Shown here: in pieces, positions 24,125 through 32,019 of the stretch | How the letters are laid out: each line of letters begins with the position of its first letter | Numbering within the stretch: position 1 is the first letter of the stretch | From: Paraburkholderia sp. DHOC27 | GTDB taxonomy: Bacteria; Pseudomonadota; Gammaproteobacteria; Burkholderiales; Burkholderiaceae | Direction of reading: 5' to 3' | Assembly: GCF_003429005.1 (NCBI RefSeq) | Contig: NZ_QVQV01000001.1 | Location: forward strand, 549,709-613,708 | DNA length: 64,000 bases | Notes under the pieces: model-generated | Database searches by the model: none | What the model was told of the DNA's origin: nothing | What the model saw: the letters and a program-made list of their open reading frames with translations, nothing else | Position numbers and translations under genes: made by a program

Positions 24125-24931
24125 GTGAATCTCACCCAGACCCTGTCTCCCCGCGTGCCTTTCGGCTGTCGGCTCCTGCTGTTGTCTGCCCTGGCGGCGG
24201 GGTTAGCGGGGTGCGCAACCAAGGGCGCGCGGGGTCCGTCGGCTGCCGTCGTCGAAGCACCTGTCGTCGAGGCGCAGTCAGCCGTGGCGGATCCCAACGC
24301 GGGGTTCTATCGCGTGAAGCCGGGTGAGACGTTGTCTGGCATCGCCAATGCGTTCGGACGCGCGCCCGCTCAGGTTGCGCGTTGGAACCACCTGTCCGTC
24401 ACGGATGCTGTCACCACGGGACAGGTGTTGCGTGTGGCACCTCCTGCGGAGCCATCAGCGAAAGCCGCGCCACGTCCGAAAGCGGGCCCGGCGTCACCCG
24501 CAGTGACCGCACCGCCCCCGCTGCAGTCGTCGCCCACGCCACCCACGTCGCCCACAAAATCGGCGCGCTTTATTTGGCCCGTGTCCGGTGCAGTCAAAGG
24601 CAAATATTCGGACTCGCGATCCAGGGGCATCGTCCTCGACGGCCGCCCCGGCGAACCGGTCAAGGCCGCGGAAGGCGGCCGGGTCGTCTTCGCCGGAGAC
24701 CGGATCAAGGCATATGGCCGGCTGATCGTTCTCAAGCACGATGCGCACCTCGTCACCGCCTATGCGAACAATCGCAAGCTGCTGGTGACCGAAGGCGCGG
24801 TGGTGACGCAAGGACAAACCATCGCGGAGATGGGCGTGGATGCCAGCGGCAAAGGTGCGCTCAAGTTCGAAGTCCGCGACGACGGCAAGCCGGTCGACCC
24901 GCTGACGTACCTGCCGAAGCCCCGCAGTTAG
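24125..24931 (+). CDS. NlpD-like lipoprotein: LysM plus degenerate LytM (M23) domain
   Basis: 268 residues. A lipoprotein signal ends in LAAGLAGC (lipobox Cys ~residue 31). A LysM domain (FYRVKPGETLSGIANAFGR) binds peptidoglycan. The C-terminal M23/LytM domain has lost the zinc ligands: the HxxxD site reads RGIVLDG, the HxH site reads AYANN and the final His of LHFE is Lys (LKFEVRDDGKPV). This matches the inactive LytM of NlpD, which activates the amidase AmiC at the septum. The start is GTG. The gene lies just upstream of an RlpA-like gene, another septal wall factor. Confidence 0.9.
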   Translation: MNLTQTLSPRVPFGCRLLLLSALAAGLAGCATKGARGPSAAVVEAPVVEAQSAVADPNAGFYRVKPGETLSGIANAFGRAPAQVARWNHLSVTDAVTTGQVLRVAPPAEPSAKAAPRPKAGPASPAVTAPPPLQSSPTPPTSPTKSARFIWPVSGAVKGKYSDSRSRGIVLDGRPGEPVKAAEGGRVVFAGDRIKAYGRLIVLKHDAHLVTAYANNRKLLVTEGAVVTQGQTIAEMGVDASGKGALKFEVRDDGKPVDPLTYLPKPRS

Positions 24932-25048
24932 CCGACGCGATCAATTAGTGCGGCCGCGCTCGCGGCCTTCTCCTGGCCGGCCCTCGCGCCGGTTCACAAC
25001 TCCCGCAGCCATGCACGCTGCACCGGCAGAGCCGGTCCTATCCTCAGG

Positions 25049-25621
25049 TTGTCTGTTTTGAAGAATGTTTGTGTTTGCCGACCGATCGGCATGGTGTTGT
25101 TGTTTGCCTTGCTCGCGGGATGCGCGCAAAGCCCAGAATTAACCGCGCAACGAAGCGCCGCAATGCAGGACGTGGCGCGAACGGAGGTCATTGCGACGTC
25201 TCCGTCGTCGCCTGAAACGGATGGTGCCGGATGGGCGCCTGAGTCGTCAGTCGATCCGGCTTCGCAAGCGAAGGGCTCAGCAGGACGGAACGGTCACGCG
25301 CCCAAGGCGCATTTCTGGCAATCCGGCGTGGCGTCGTGGTACGGCAAGGCGTTTCAGGGACGCCGCACCGCCAACGGCGAACGCTACGATGCACATGCGC
25401 TGACAGCGGCGCATCGCACGTTGCCGATGGGCTCGTATGTGCGGGTCACGGCGGTGGGAAGCACACGCTCGGTGGTGGTGCGGATCAACGATCGCGGGCC
25501 GTTTGCGCGCGGTCGTGTGATCGATCTTTCGTATGCGGCGGCCGCGGCGCTCAATTTGCAGCGCACGGGCACCATGCTCGTCAATATCGAGAGCGTCGGG
25601 CAGGACGCCGAGGGCTCGTAG
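25049..25621 (+). CDS. rlpA: RlpA-like septal lytic transglycosylase / rare lipoprotein A
   Basis: 190 residues with a lipobox LLAGC near residue 25 and a C-terminal double-psi beta-barrel: SGVASWYGKAFQGRRTANGERYD, then ALTAAHRTLPMGSYVRV and VRINDRGPFARGRVIDLS. The Asp and His of the RlpA active site (GERYD and AHRTLP) are present. RlpA cleaves peptidoglycan strands lacking stem peptides at the septum. No SPOR domain is seen; the short C-terminus ends soon after the barrel. The start must be TTG (25049 or 25058), because the first ATG would remove the charged n-region of the signal. Confidence 0.88.
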   Translation: MSVLKNVCVCRPIGMVLLFALLAGCAQSPELTAQRSAAMQDVARTEVIATSPSSPETDGAGWAPESSVDPASQAKGSAGRNGHAPKAHFWQSGVASWYGKAFQGRRTANGERYDAHALTAAHRTLPMGSYVRVTAVGSTRSVVVRINDRGPFARGRVIDLSYAAAAALNLQRTGTMLVNIESVGQDAEGS

Positions 25622-25676
25622 CGTCAACGGTTAAACGCTGCGAGCCGTTGGGGCGCGTCAAATCAATGAGAAAAAA

Positions 25677-26219
25677 TCAGGCAGCCAGCCTGGTCAGCGC
25701 CTCATCCACCTGAGTCCGCGTGACGGACAACTCTTCCAGCCACGCATCTGCGTACACGGCGCCTGTCTCACGCTCCAGACGCGCGATGGTCGCGGCGCAA
25801 CGGCTCGCATCCTTCGGCGTGGCAATGAATTCCTTGACGGACTGCCCGGCTTTGAACGCATCGAACAGCGGCACGCGGATGTCGTCGGGCAGCGTGCGGG
25901 TCCATTGATACGGCTTGCCGTTGTACGTGAACGACGGCGGCAGCACGCGTTCCTTCTTGGCCGCCGGGATCAAACCGTAAGTGCGCGCGGCTTCGCCAAT
26001 CTGCTCCGGCGAAAACAGCTCGTCCGGGCTGATGTCGAATTGCTGGATATACGTTTCAATGGCTTGCATCGCGGCAGCGCGGTCGTCGCGTTTCTGCTGC
26101 GCGCGCGCCACGATGTCGCGCAGTTCGTCGGCTTCCGCGCTGGTAATCGTGAAGCTCGCCTGCTTCTGCTGAAGTTCGGAAAAACGCTGGAATTCGGAAT
26201 CGGTCAGAAGTTTGGCCAT
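25677..26219 (-). CDS. Conserved hypothetical protein
   Basis: 180 residues, soluble, mostly helical. It starts MAKLLTDSEFQRFSELQQKQASFTITSAEADELRDIVARAQQ and has a central aromatic segment FTYNGKPYQWTRTLPDD. The helix-plus-basic arrangement is faintly like H-NS oligomerisation domains, but the DNA-binding motif is absent. No signal or membrane segment. Convergent with rlpA. Function unknown. Confidence 0.7.
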   Translation of the reverse strand: MAKLLTDSEFQRFSELQQKQASFTITSAEADELRDIVARAQQKRDDRAAAMQAIETYIQQFDISPDELFSPEQIGEAARTYGLIPAAKKERVLPPSFTYNGKPYQWTRTLPDDIRVPLFDAFKAGQSVKEFIATPKDASRCAATIARLERETGAVYADAWLEELSVTRTQVDEALTRLAA

Positions 26220-26292
26220 GAGGTATCGGTAACGCGCGCGGGACGGACCCGCGCGGCGACGTTTTTTGAGAGGGTCGCCATTCTAAACCAAC

Positions 26293-27084
26293 TCAACTCT
26301 CGCGTTCGCGGAACATCGAGAGCGTCTCGATGGTTTCCTTCAGCAAGGCAGTGGCTGCCTCGATGGTGGGCGGGATGTACTCGTCAATGCGCCGCAGATA
26401 TGGACACGTCATGGCGGCAATAGCCTGTCCGGACGGGCCGAGAATCGGGAACGTCAGATCGGTGACACCGAAAATCTGCTGGCTGTCCTTCTGCGAAAAA
26501 CCAGCCGTGCGGATGCGCTCGCAAGTCTGTTCGAGCGCCTCGCGATCAATCGTCACTTCGCCCTTCACCTGGGTATGCTCAGCGAGCATGTGCTCACGCA
26601 ACTCGGGGCTCTGAAAGGCCAGCATCACGCGCCCGGAGCCGGTGTCGATCAAACCCACCCGTGAGCCGAGCCGTACCGACATCCCCCACGTCCCCGGACC
26701 GTCAACCTGGGCGATCACCAGCAGATTGCCGCGATCGTAGACCACCAGGTGACACGACTGCTCGGCGGCATCCGCGAAACGCTGCATCAGCGGCAACGCT
26801 TCGGAGATCAGCCGGTTCATCGGCGGATGCCGGTGCGACAGCGCATACAGCTTGAGACTCAATGAATAGCGGTCGCCTGCCGCCGAGCGCACCACGTACT
26901 GACGCGCCACCAGTCGTTCCAGCATGCGATACATCTCGCTCGCGTTGCGCCCGAGCAGCTTGGTGATTTCGGCCCGCGTCAGACTCTCCTTCTGCTCGGC
27001 GAGCAGTTCGAGGATATCGAGCCCCTTGTCCAGCGCGGGTGCGCGATAACGGTCGGCATCTTCTCGTTCTTCCGCTTCCATCAT
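26293..27084 (-). CDS. IclR-family transcriptional regulator, probable fucose-operon regulator
   Basis: 263 residues. Winged HTH at residues ~14-75 (ALDKGLDILELLAEQKESLTRAEITKLLGRNASEMYRML) and an effector-binding GAF-like domain after it (GSRVGLIDTGSGRVMLAF, a conserved IclR feature). The start at 27084 is chosen because GGGAG lies eight bases upstream. It is divergent from the L-fucose operon, so it is the likely regulator of that operon, responding to an intermediate such as fuconate or ketodeoxyfuconate. That assignment is inferred from position. Confidence 0.92.
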   Translation of the reverse strand: MMEAEEREDADRYRAPALDKGLDILELLAEQKESLTRAEITKLLGRNASEMYRMLERLVARQYVVRSAAGDRYSLSLKLYALSHRHPPMNRLISEALPLMQRFADAAEQSCHLVVYDRGNLLVIAQVDGPGTWGMSVRLGSRVGLIDTGSGRVMLAFQSPELREHMLAEHTQVKGEVTIDREALEQTCERIRTAGFSQKDSQQIFGVTDLTFPILGPSGQAIAAMTCPYLRRIDEYIPPTIEAATALLKETIETLSMFRERES

Positions 27085-27191
27085 GAGTGGGCTCCCGTGT
27101 GCAGGCGTCATTGTTGTCCGGCACATCAGTTTAGGGGGTACAAACAGCGCGTGGCCAGGGAAACTACGGACGACAGCAGGGTCTCCACGCC

Positions 27192-27220
27192 TTGACTTAC
27201 AAAAGTCCGCATATGAATAT
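27192..27220 (+). promoter_or_regulatory. Predicted sigma-70 promoter of the fucose operon
   Basis: TTGACT (27192-27197), 17-base spacer, GAATAT (27215-27220). Both hexamers are near consensus and the spacing is ideal. It points toward the operon starting at 27474. Confidence 0.65.
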
Positions 27221-27224
27221 TGCG
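27208..27224. promoter_or_regulatory. Candidate IclR operator over the -10 element
   Basis: CGCATATGAATATTGCG is an imperfect 17-base palindrome (outer CGCA/TGCG arms) covering the -10 box of the operon promoter. Its size and position suit repression by an IclR-family dimer. Confidence 0.5.
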
Positions 27225-27393
27225 TTCATTGGTGAATGAGTATCCGCCAAAATCGAAATGGAAGGCGTATCCTAGAAACAACGCGCTCATCCCCGGCGCG
27301 CTGGCGGCGTCGGCTGGCCGCATGTCCTGCTCGCACGGAGCCACGCGGGCGCACAGGATGGCGGAAGAAAGACGCATGCATGACGCATGAGCG

Positions 27394-27441
27394 GCAACAG
27401 CCAGGGCAATAGCCAACGCGACAGCCAACGCAACAGCCAGC
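27394..27441 (+). repeat. Four tandem 12-bp repeats in the fucose operon leader
   Basis: Four consecutive 12-mers follow the pattern GC(A/G)A(C/T)AGCCA(A/G)(C/G), ending 32 bases before the first gene's start. The units differ at a few positions, so they are old or selected. They are not inside a credible ORF. Confidence 0.85.
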
Positions 27442-27473
27442 ACTGACCCGCAGGCACCACGGAGACATCAATC

Positions 27474-27797
27474 TTGAGCAGTCCATTGCACACCGATGCG
27501 CGTCTCATCCTGCTGAGTCCGCAGGACAACTGTCTGATCGCGGCGGCGCGGCTGGAAGCCGGCACGGCGGTCGAGATCGAAGGCGAGCGGGTGACGCTCG
27601 CCAGGACCATTGACCTCGGTCACAAGGTGGCGCGCGGCGCGATCCAGAAAGACGAAAAGGTGTTGCGCTACGGCGCGGTGATCGGCCATGTGACCGAAAC
27701 CGTGGCGCGTGGCGAGCATCTGCACACGCACAACCTCGAAAGCGACTATCTGCCCACGTACACGCACGATGCCGGCCACGCATACGTGCAACACTGA
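27474..27797 (+). CDS. UxaA-family dehydratase, small (SAF-domain) subunit
   Basis: 107 residues corresponding to the N-terminal SAF domain of altronate/galactarate dehydratases, here as a separate polypeptide. The core reads DNCLIAAARLEAGTAVEIEGERVTLARTIDLGHKVARGAI, where His in LGHKVA is a family metal-site residue, and it continues to RYGAVIGHVTETVARGEHLHTHNL. It would pair with the next gene to form a dehydratase acting on L-fuconate. The start is TTG with GGAGA upstream. First gene of the operon. Confidence 0.9.
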   Translation: MSSPLHTDARLILLSPQDNCLIAAARLEAGTAVEIEGERVTLARTIDLGHKVARGAIQKDEKVLRYGAVIGHVTETVARGEHLHTHNLESDYLPTYTHDAGHAYVQH

Positions 27798-27825
27798 CGC
27801 GGCCTGACACCGCGCGGAAACCATC

Positions 27826-29157
27826 ATGACCGATACTTCCAAAGCAACGACCCCTGCGACGGCTACGTCTGCCTCCGCGCCACCCATGCTGCAAGGCTAT
27901 TTGCGCAGCGACGGCCGCAAGGGCATTCGCAACGTGGTGGCGGTGGCTTACCTCGTGGAGTGCGCGCACCACGTTGCGCGTGAGATCGTCACGCAATTCC
28001 GTGAACCGTTCGATGCCTTCGACGACCCGAGCGCCGAGCGTGAGCCGCCGGTGCACCTGATTGGCTTCCCGGGTTGCTACCCGAACAGCTACGCCGAGAA
28101 GATGCTCGAACGGCTCGCCACGCATCCGAATGTGGGCGCGGTGCTGTTCGTGTCGCTTGGCTGCGAGAGCATGAACAAGCATTACCTGGTCGACGTGGTG
28201 CGCGCGAGCGGCCGTCCTGTCGAAGTCCTGACCATTCAGGAGAAGGGCGGTACGCGCAGCACGATTCAGTACGGCATGGACTGGGTGCGCGGCGCGCGTC
28301 AGCAACTCGCGGCGCAACCGCGCGTGCCGATGGGCCTCGACGAACTCGTGATCGGCACGATCTGCGGAGGTTCGGACGGCACCAGCGGCATCACGGCGAA
28401 TCCGGCGGTGGGCCGCGCCTTCGATCATCTTATCGAGGCGGGCGCCAGTTGTATCTTCGAGGAAACGGGCGAACTGGTTGGCTGCGAATTCCATATGAAG
28501 ACGCGCGCGGCGCGTCCGGAACTGGGCGACGAGATCGTGGCGTGTGTGGCGAAGGCCGCGCGCTATTATTCGATACTCGGCCACGGCAGCTTCGCGGTCG
28601 GCAATGCAGATGGCGGTCTCACGACGCAGGAAGAAAAATCGCTCGGCGCGTACGCGAAAAGCGGTGCTTCGCCGATTGTCGGCATCATCAAACCCGGCGA
28701 CGTGCCGCCCACCGGCGGTCTCTATCTGCTCGACGTGGTACCGGATGGCGAACCGCGCTTCGGCTTTCCGAATATCAGCGATAACGCGGAGATCGGCGAG
28801 TTGATCGCGTGCGGCGCGCACGTCATCCTGTTCACGACTGGGCGCGGTTCGGTGGTGGGCTCAGCCATCTCGCCGGTGATCAAGGTCTGCGCGAACCCGC
28901 AGACCTATCGCAACCTCTCAGGCGACATGGACGTCGACGCGGGCCGGATTCTCGAAGGGCGCGGCACGCTGGAGGAAGTGGGCCGCGAGGTGTTCGACAA
29001 GACCCTCGCCGTGGCGCAGGGCGCAGCATCGAAGTCTGAAACGCTGGGGCACCAGGAGTTTATCCTCGTGTACAAGACGTTCGAACCGGTTGGCCCGGCG
29101 TGCTTGCCGTCGAGCGGTGCGTCGAATCAGCGGGTGGTGGGAATCGCGGCACATTGA
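27826..29157 (+). CDS. UxaA-family dehydratase, large subunit (probable L-fuconate dehydratase)
   Basis: 443 residues covering the GarD/UxaA catalytic part. Marks of the family are GYLRSDGRKGIRNVVAVAYLVECAHHVA, the FPGCYPN and LGCES Cys-containing motifs that hold the iron site, and TICGGSDGTSGITANPAVG. The expected reaction is water loss from L-fuconate to 2-keto-3-deoxy-L-fuconate, because the other pathway enzymes flank it. Known L-fuconate dehydratases are often of the unrelated enolase superfamily, so this is a non-homologous solution. Starts 28 bases after the small subunit. Confidence 0.88.
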   Translation: MTDTSKATTPATATSASAPPMLQGYLRSDGRKGIRNVVAVAYLVECAHHVAREIVTQFREPFDAFDDPSAEREPPVHLIGFPGCYPNSYAEKMLERLATHPNVGAVLFVSLGCESMNKHYLVDVVRASGRPVEVLTIQEKGGTRSTIQYGMDWVRGARQQLAAQPRVPMGLDELVIGTICGGSDGTSGITANPAVGRAFDHLIEAGASCIFEETGELVGCEFHMKTRAARPELGDEIVACVAKAARYYSILGHGSFAVGNADGGLTTQEEKSLGAYAKSGASPIVGIIKPGDVPPTGGLYLLDVVPDGEPRFGFPNISDNAEIGELIACGAHVILFTTGRGSVVGSAISPVIKVCANPQTYRNLSGDMDVDAGRILEGRGTLEEVGREVFDKTLAVAQGAASKSETLGHQEFILVYKTFEPVGPACLPSSGASNQRVVGIAAH

Positions 29158-29228
29158 TCCCGGCGTTTCCGGTGCGAGAAGCACGAGCGGCACGAGCGGC
29201 ATAAGAGCAACCAAAAGGAGACATCAGC

Positions 29229-30269
29229 ATGGCAGCGGCGGCTGGTTCACGGATTACGGAGCGCCGCGCGATAGGCCGGCGCGGGCTGAAGGTCACCGGG
29301 CTCGGTCTTGGCAGCGCGCCGCTCGGCGGCCTTTATCGCGATCTGACAGACGAGGAGGCGTTCGCCACCGTGGCCGCCGCGTGGGACGCGGGCGTGCGCT
29401 TCTTCGACACCGCGCCGCACTACGGCCACACGAAAGCGGAGCACCGTCTGGGCGATGCGCTGCGCCACTATCCGCGCGATCAGTTCGTGCTGTCCACCAA
29501 GGTGGGCCGCCGGTTCGTTCCGCGCACCACCCCGTATGACGGCAGCGAAGGCTGGCAAAACCCGCTGCCCTTTCAGGCCATCTACGACTACACCCACGAC
29601 GGCATCCTGCGTGCGTTCGAGGATAGCCAGCAGCGGCTCGGCATCGTCGAGATCGACATTCTGCTGGTGCACGACCTGGAACCCGCCACGCACGGCGAAA
29701 AATACGCAACCTACTGGAAGCAGCTCACTGACGGCGGCGGCTTCCGCGCGCTCGATACGTTGCGTTCGTCCGGCGCGATCAAGGCCGTGGGCCTGGGCGT
29801 GAACCAGGGCGCGCCGATTCTCGATGCACTGAGGGATTTCGATATCGACTGCGCGTTGCTCGCCGGCCGCTACACGCTGCTGGAGCAGGCCACGCTCGAC
29901 GATCTGTTGCCGGCATGCGAAGCGCGCGGCGTGAGCATTCTGCTGGGCGGCGCGTTCAATTCGGGCATCCTCGCGCGCGGCGTGCAGGGCGATCTCAAAT
30001 TCAACTACGGTGCGGCGCCGGCTGACGTGATCGAACGGGTTGGACGCCTCGAAGCGGTGTGCCGCGCGCACGACGTTCCGCTCGCCGTGGCTGCGTTGCA
30101 GTTCCCCTACGCGCATCCGGCTGTCGCCACGGTGTTGACGGGGGCGCGCAGCGTGACGGAGTTGCAGGAGAACGTCGCATCGTTCGAGCGCCCGATTCCT
30201 GCGGCGCTGTGGACGGCATTGCGCGACGAAGGTCTGCTGGACCCGCGCGCACCCGTACCCAAGGACTGA
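29229..30269 (+). CDS. Aldo/keto reductase-family L-fucose dehydrogenase
   Basis: 346 residues of AKR fold. Catalytic residues are visible as FFDTAPHYGHTKAEHRLG (Asp, Tyr), STKVGRR (Lys) and DILLVHDLE (His). The combination GLGLGSAPLGGLYRDLTDEEA with that HYG motif matches the L-fucose/D-threo-aldose 1-dehydrogenase group, which oxidises L-fucose to L-fucono-lactone with NAD(P)+. A strong AAAAGGAGA ribosome site precedes the ATG. Cytosolic. It is followed six bases later by the lactonase gene. Confidence 0.9.
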   Translation: MAAAAGSRITERRAIGRRGLKVTGLGLGSAPLGGLYRDLTDEEAFATVAAAWDAGVRFFDTAPHYGHTKAEHRLGDALRHYPRDQFVLSTKVGRRFVPRTTPYDGSEGWQNPLPFQAIYDYTHDGILRAFEDSQQRLGIVEIDILLVHDLEPATHGEKYATYWKQLTDGGGFRALDTLRSSGAIKAVGLGVNQGAPILDALRDFDIDCALLAGRYTLLEQATLDDLLPACEARGVSILLGGAFNSGILARGVQGDLKFNYGAAPADVIERVGRLEAVCRAHDVPLAVAALQFPYAHPAVATVLTGARSVTELQENVASFERPIPAALWTALRDEGLLDPRAPVPKD

Positions 30270-30275
30270 CCTCCT

Positions 30276-31106
30276 ATGCAGATCGACGCCCACCAGCATT
30301 TCTGGGACCCGGCGCGTGGCGACTACGGCTGGCTCACACCGGAGTTGACTACGCTCTACCGTTCGTTCGGACCCGCTGATCTCGCGCCGCTGCGCGAGCG
30401 TGCCGAAGTGCAACGCACGGTGGTCGTGCAGGCGGCACCCACGGTCGAGGAAACCCGTTATCTGCTAGATCTGGCGCGTAACGAAGCGTCTATTGCGGGC
30501 GTGGTCGGCTGGGTGCCGCTGCTTGAGCCCGAAGCGCCGGCATTGATCGCGGAACTCGCGCGTGACGCGAAATTCAAGGGCGTGCGCCCGATGCTGCAAG
30601 ACCTGCCCGATGACGACTGGATCGCCAATCCCGCGCTCAAGCCTGCCGTCGATGCGTTGTTGGCGCACGATCTCGCGTTCGATGCGTTGATTTTCACGCG
30701 TCATGTGAGCGCTCTCGAAACGTTCGCTACGCGCTTTGCCGATTTACGTATCGTCGTTGATCACGGCGCGAAACCGCCGATCCGCGAAGGTAGCGCAGGC
30801 CTGCAAAGCTGGGCCGACGGCATCACGCGGCTGGCTCGTCTGCCACAGGTGCACTGCAAGCTGTCGGGCCTCGCGACCGAAGCCACATCAGGCTGGACCG
30901 AAGCCACCTTGCGTCCGTATGTCGATCATCTGCTGGAAGCGTTTGGCCCTGCGCGCTTGATGTGGGGCAGCGATTGGCCCGTGCTCAACCTGAACGGCGA
31001 TTACCTGCTCTGGCATTCCGTGGCGAACACCTTGCTGGCAGAGCTGTCCGATGCAGAGCGCGCCGCGGTGTTCGGCGCGAACGCCGCGGCGTTCTATCGC
31101 CTGTGA
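30276..31106 (+). CDS. L-fuconolactone hydrolase (amidohydrolase superfamily)
   Basis: 276 residues, TIM-barrel amidohydrolase of the cog3618 type. It opens with the metal motif MQIDAHQHFWDP (HxH) and ends with the strand-8 Asp region RLMWGSDWPVLNL. The intermediate Lys/His sites are in FDALIFTRH and VVDHGAKPP. Members open L-fucono-1,4(5)-lactone and related sugar lactones to the acid. Its position directly after the dehydrogenase fits step two of the pathway. Confidence 0.91.
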   Translation: MQIDAHQHFWDPARGDYGWLTPELTTLYRSFGPADLAPLRERAEVQRTVVVQAAPTVEETRYLLDLARNEASIAGVVGWVPLLEPEAPALIAELARDAKFKGVRPMLQDLPDDDWIANPALKPAVDALLAHDLAFDALIFTRHVSALETFATRFADLRIVVDHGAKPPIREGSAGLQSWADGITRLARLPQVHCKLSGLATEATSGWTEATLRPYVDHLLEAFGPARLMWGSDWPVLNLNGDYLLWHSVANTLLAELSDAERAAVFGANAAAFYRL

Positions 31107-31188
31107 ACACGACACGCGCGCATGTGAGTGAATGCGCGCGGTTTGCAATATCCCATTTGACTCAACGCCATTTCAACTGGAGCCGTAG

Positions 31189-31932
31189 ATGACACAAAGA
31201 CTGGCCGGCAAGACGGCAGTGATTACCGCCGCGGGACAAGGCATTGGGTTCGCCACGGCTGAGCTGTTCGCGCGCGAAGGCGCCCGCGTGATCGCCACGG
31301 ACATTCGCATCGACAACCTGGCGGGCAAGCCTGTCGAAGCACGCAAGCTCGACGTTCGAGACGTTGCCGCGATCAACGCGCTCGCCGCCGAACTCGGTGC
31401 CATCGACGTGCTCTTCAACTGCGCAGGCTACGTTCACGCCGGCACGATTCTCGAAGCGAGCGAAGAAGACTGGGACTTTGCGTTCGATCTGAACGCGAAG
31501 GCCATGTACCGGACCATTCGCGCCTTTCTGCCGGCCATGCTGGAGAATGGCGGTGGCTCGATCATCAATATGTCGTCGGCGGCGTCGAGCGTGAAGGGCG
31601 TGCCGAACCGGTTCGTGTACGGCGCGTCGAAAGCGGCCGTGCTGGGCCTGACGAAGTCGGTTGCTGCGGATTTCGTCACGCGTGGTGTACGCTGTAACGC
31701 GATCTGCCCGGGCACGGTGTCCTCGCCGTCGCTCGAACAGCGGATCGCCGCGCAGGCTCAGGCGCAAGGCGCCAGCGTGGATGCCGTGCAGGCCGCTTTC
31801 GTGGCCCGTCAACCGATGGGCCGTGTCGGCAAGCCTGAAGAGATCGCGGCGCTGGCGCTGTATCTGGCCTCGGATGAGTCGGGGTTCACGACCGGTCACG
31901 CGCATGTCATCGACGGCGGTTGGTCGAACTAG
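31189..31932 (+). CDS. SDR-family 2-keto-3-deoxy-L-fuconate dehydrogenase
   Basis: 247 residues, classical short-chain dehydrogenase. Cofactor loop TAAGQGIGFATAELFAREGA, with Asp in ATDIR at the end of strand 2 indicating NAD+ preference. Active site: Asn/Ser in IINMSSAASSVKG and YGASKAAV (Tyr, Lys). It oxidises the C4 hydroxyl of 2-keto-3-deoxy-L-fuconate to give the 2,4-diketo acid. Third-from-last enzyme by chemistry and encoded in the expected order. TGGAG ribosome site. Confidence 0.91.
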   Translation: MTQRLAGKTAVITAAGQGIGFATAELFAREGARVIATDIRIDNLAGKPVEARKLDVRDVAAINALAAELGAIDVLFNCAGYVHAGTILEASEEDWDFAFDLNAKAMYRTIRAFLPAMLENGGGSIINMSSAASSVKGVPNRFVYGASKAAVLGLTKSVAADFVTRGVRCNAICPGTVSSPSLEQRIAAQAQAQGASVDAVQAAFVARQPMGRVGKPEEIAALALYLASDESGFTTGHAHVIDGGWSN

Positions 31933-32019
31933 TCCGGCAAGCGCCGCCAGCGGTTGCCAGCGGTGCGCCGCGCGCTGTTTTTTTCACTGAACACTCTGGA
32001 TAGATAGGGAAGTGCAACG

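Larger units (their letters stand above)
27085..27473. other. Divergent regulatory region between iclR and the fucose operon
   Basis: 389 bases containing a good sigma-70 promoter reading rightward, a 17-base imperfect palindrome over its -10 element and four 12-base tandem repeats nearer the first gene (each listed separately). The predicted 5' leader is about 240 bases, long for a simple operon. Confidence 0.7.

Noticed and set aside
27126..27443. 105-residue minus-strand ORF in the fucose regulatory region
   Set aside because: Its N-terminus is only the translated 12-base repeat (Ala/Val/Leu), which mimics a signal peptide; it overlaps the promoter.
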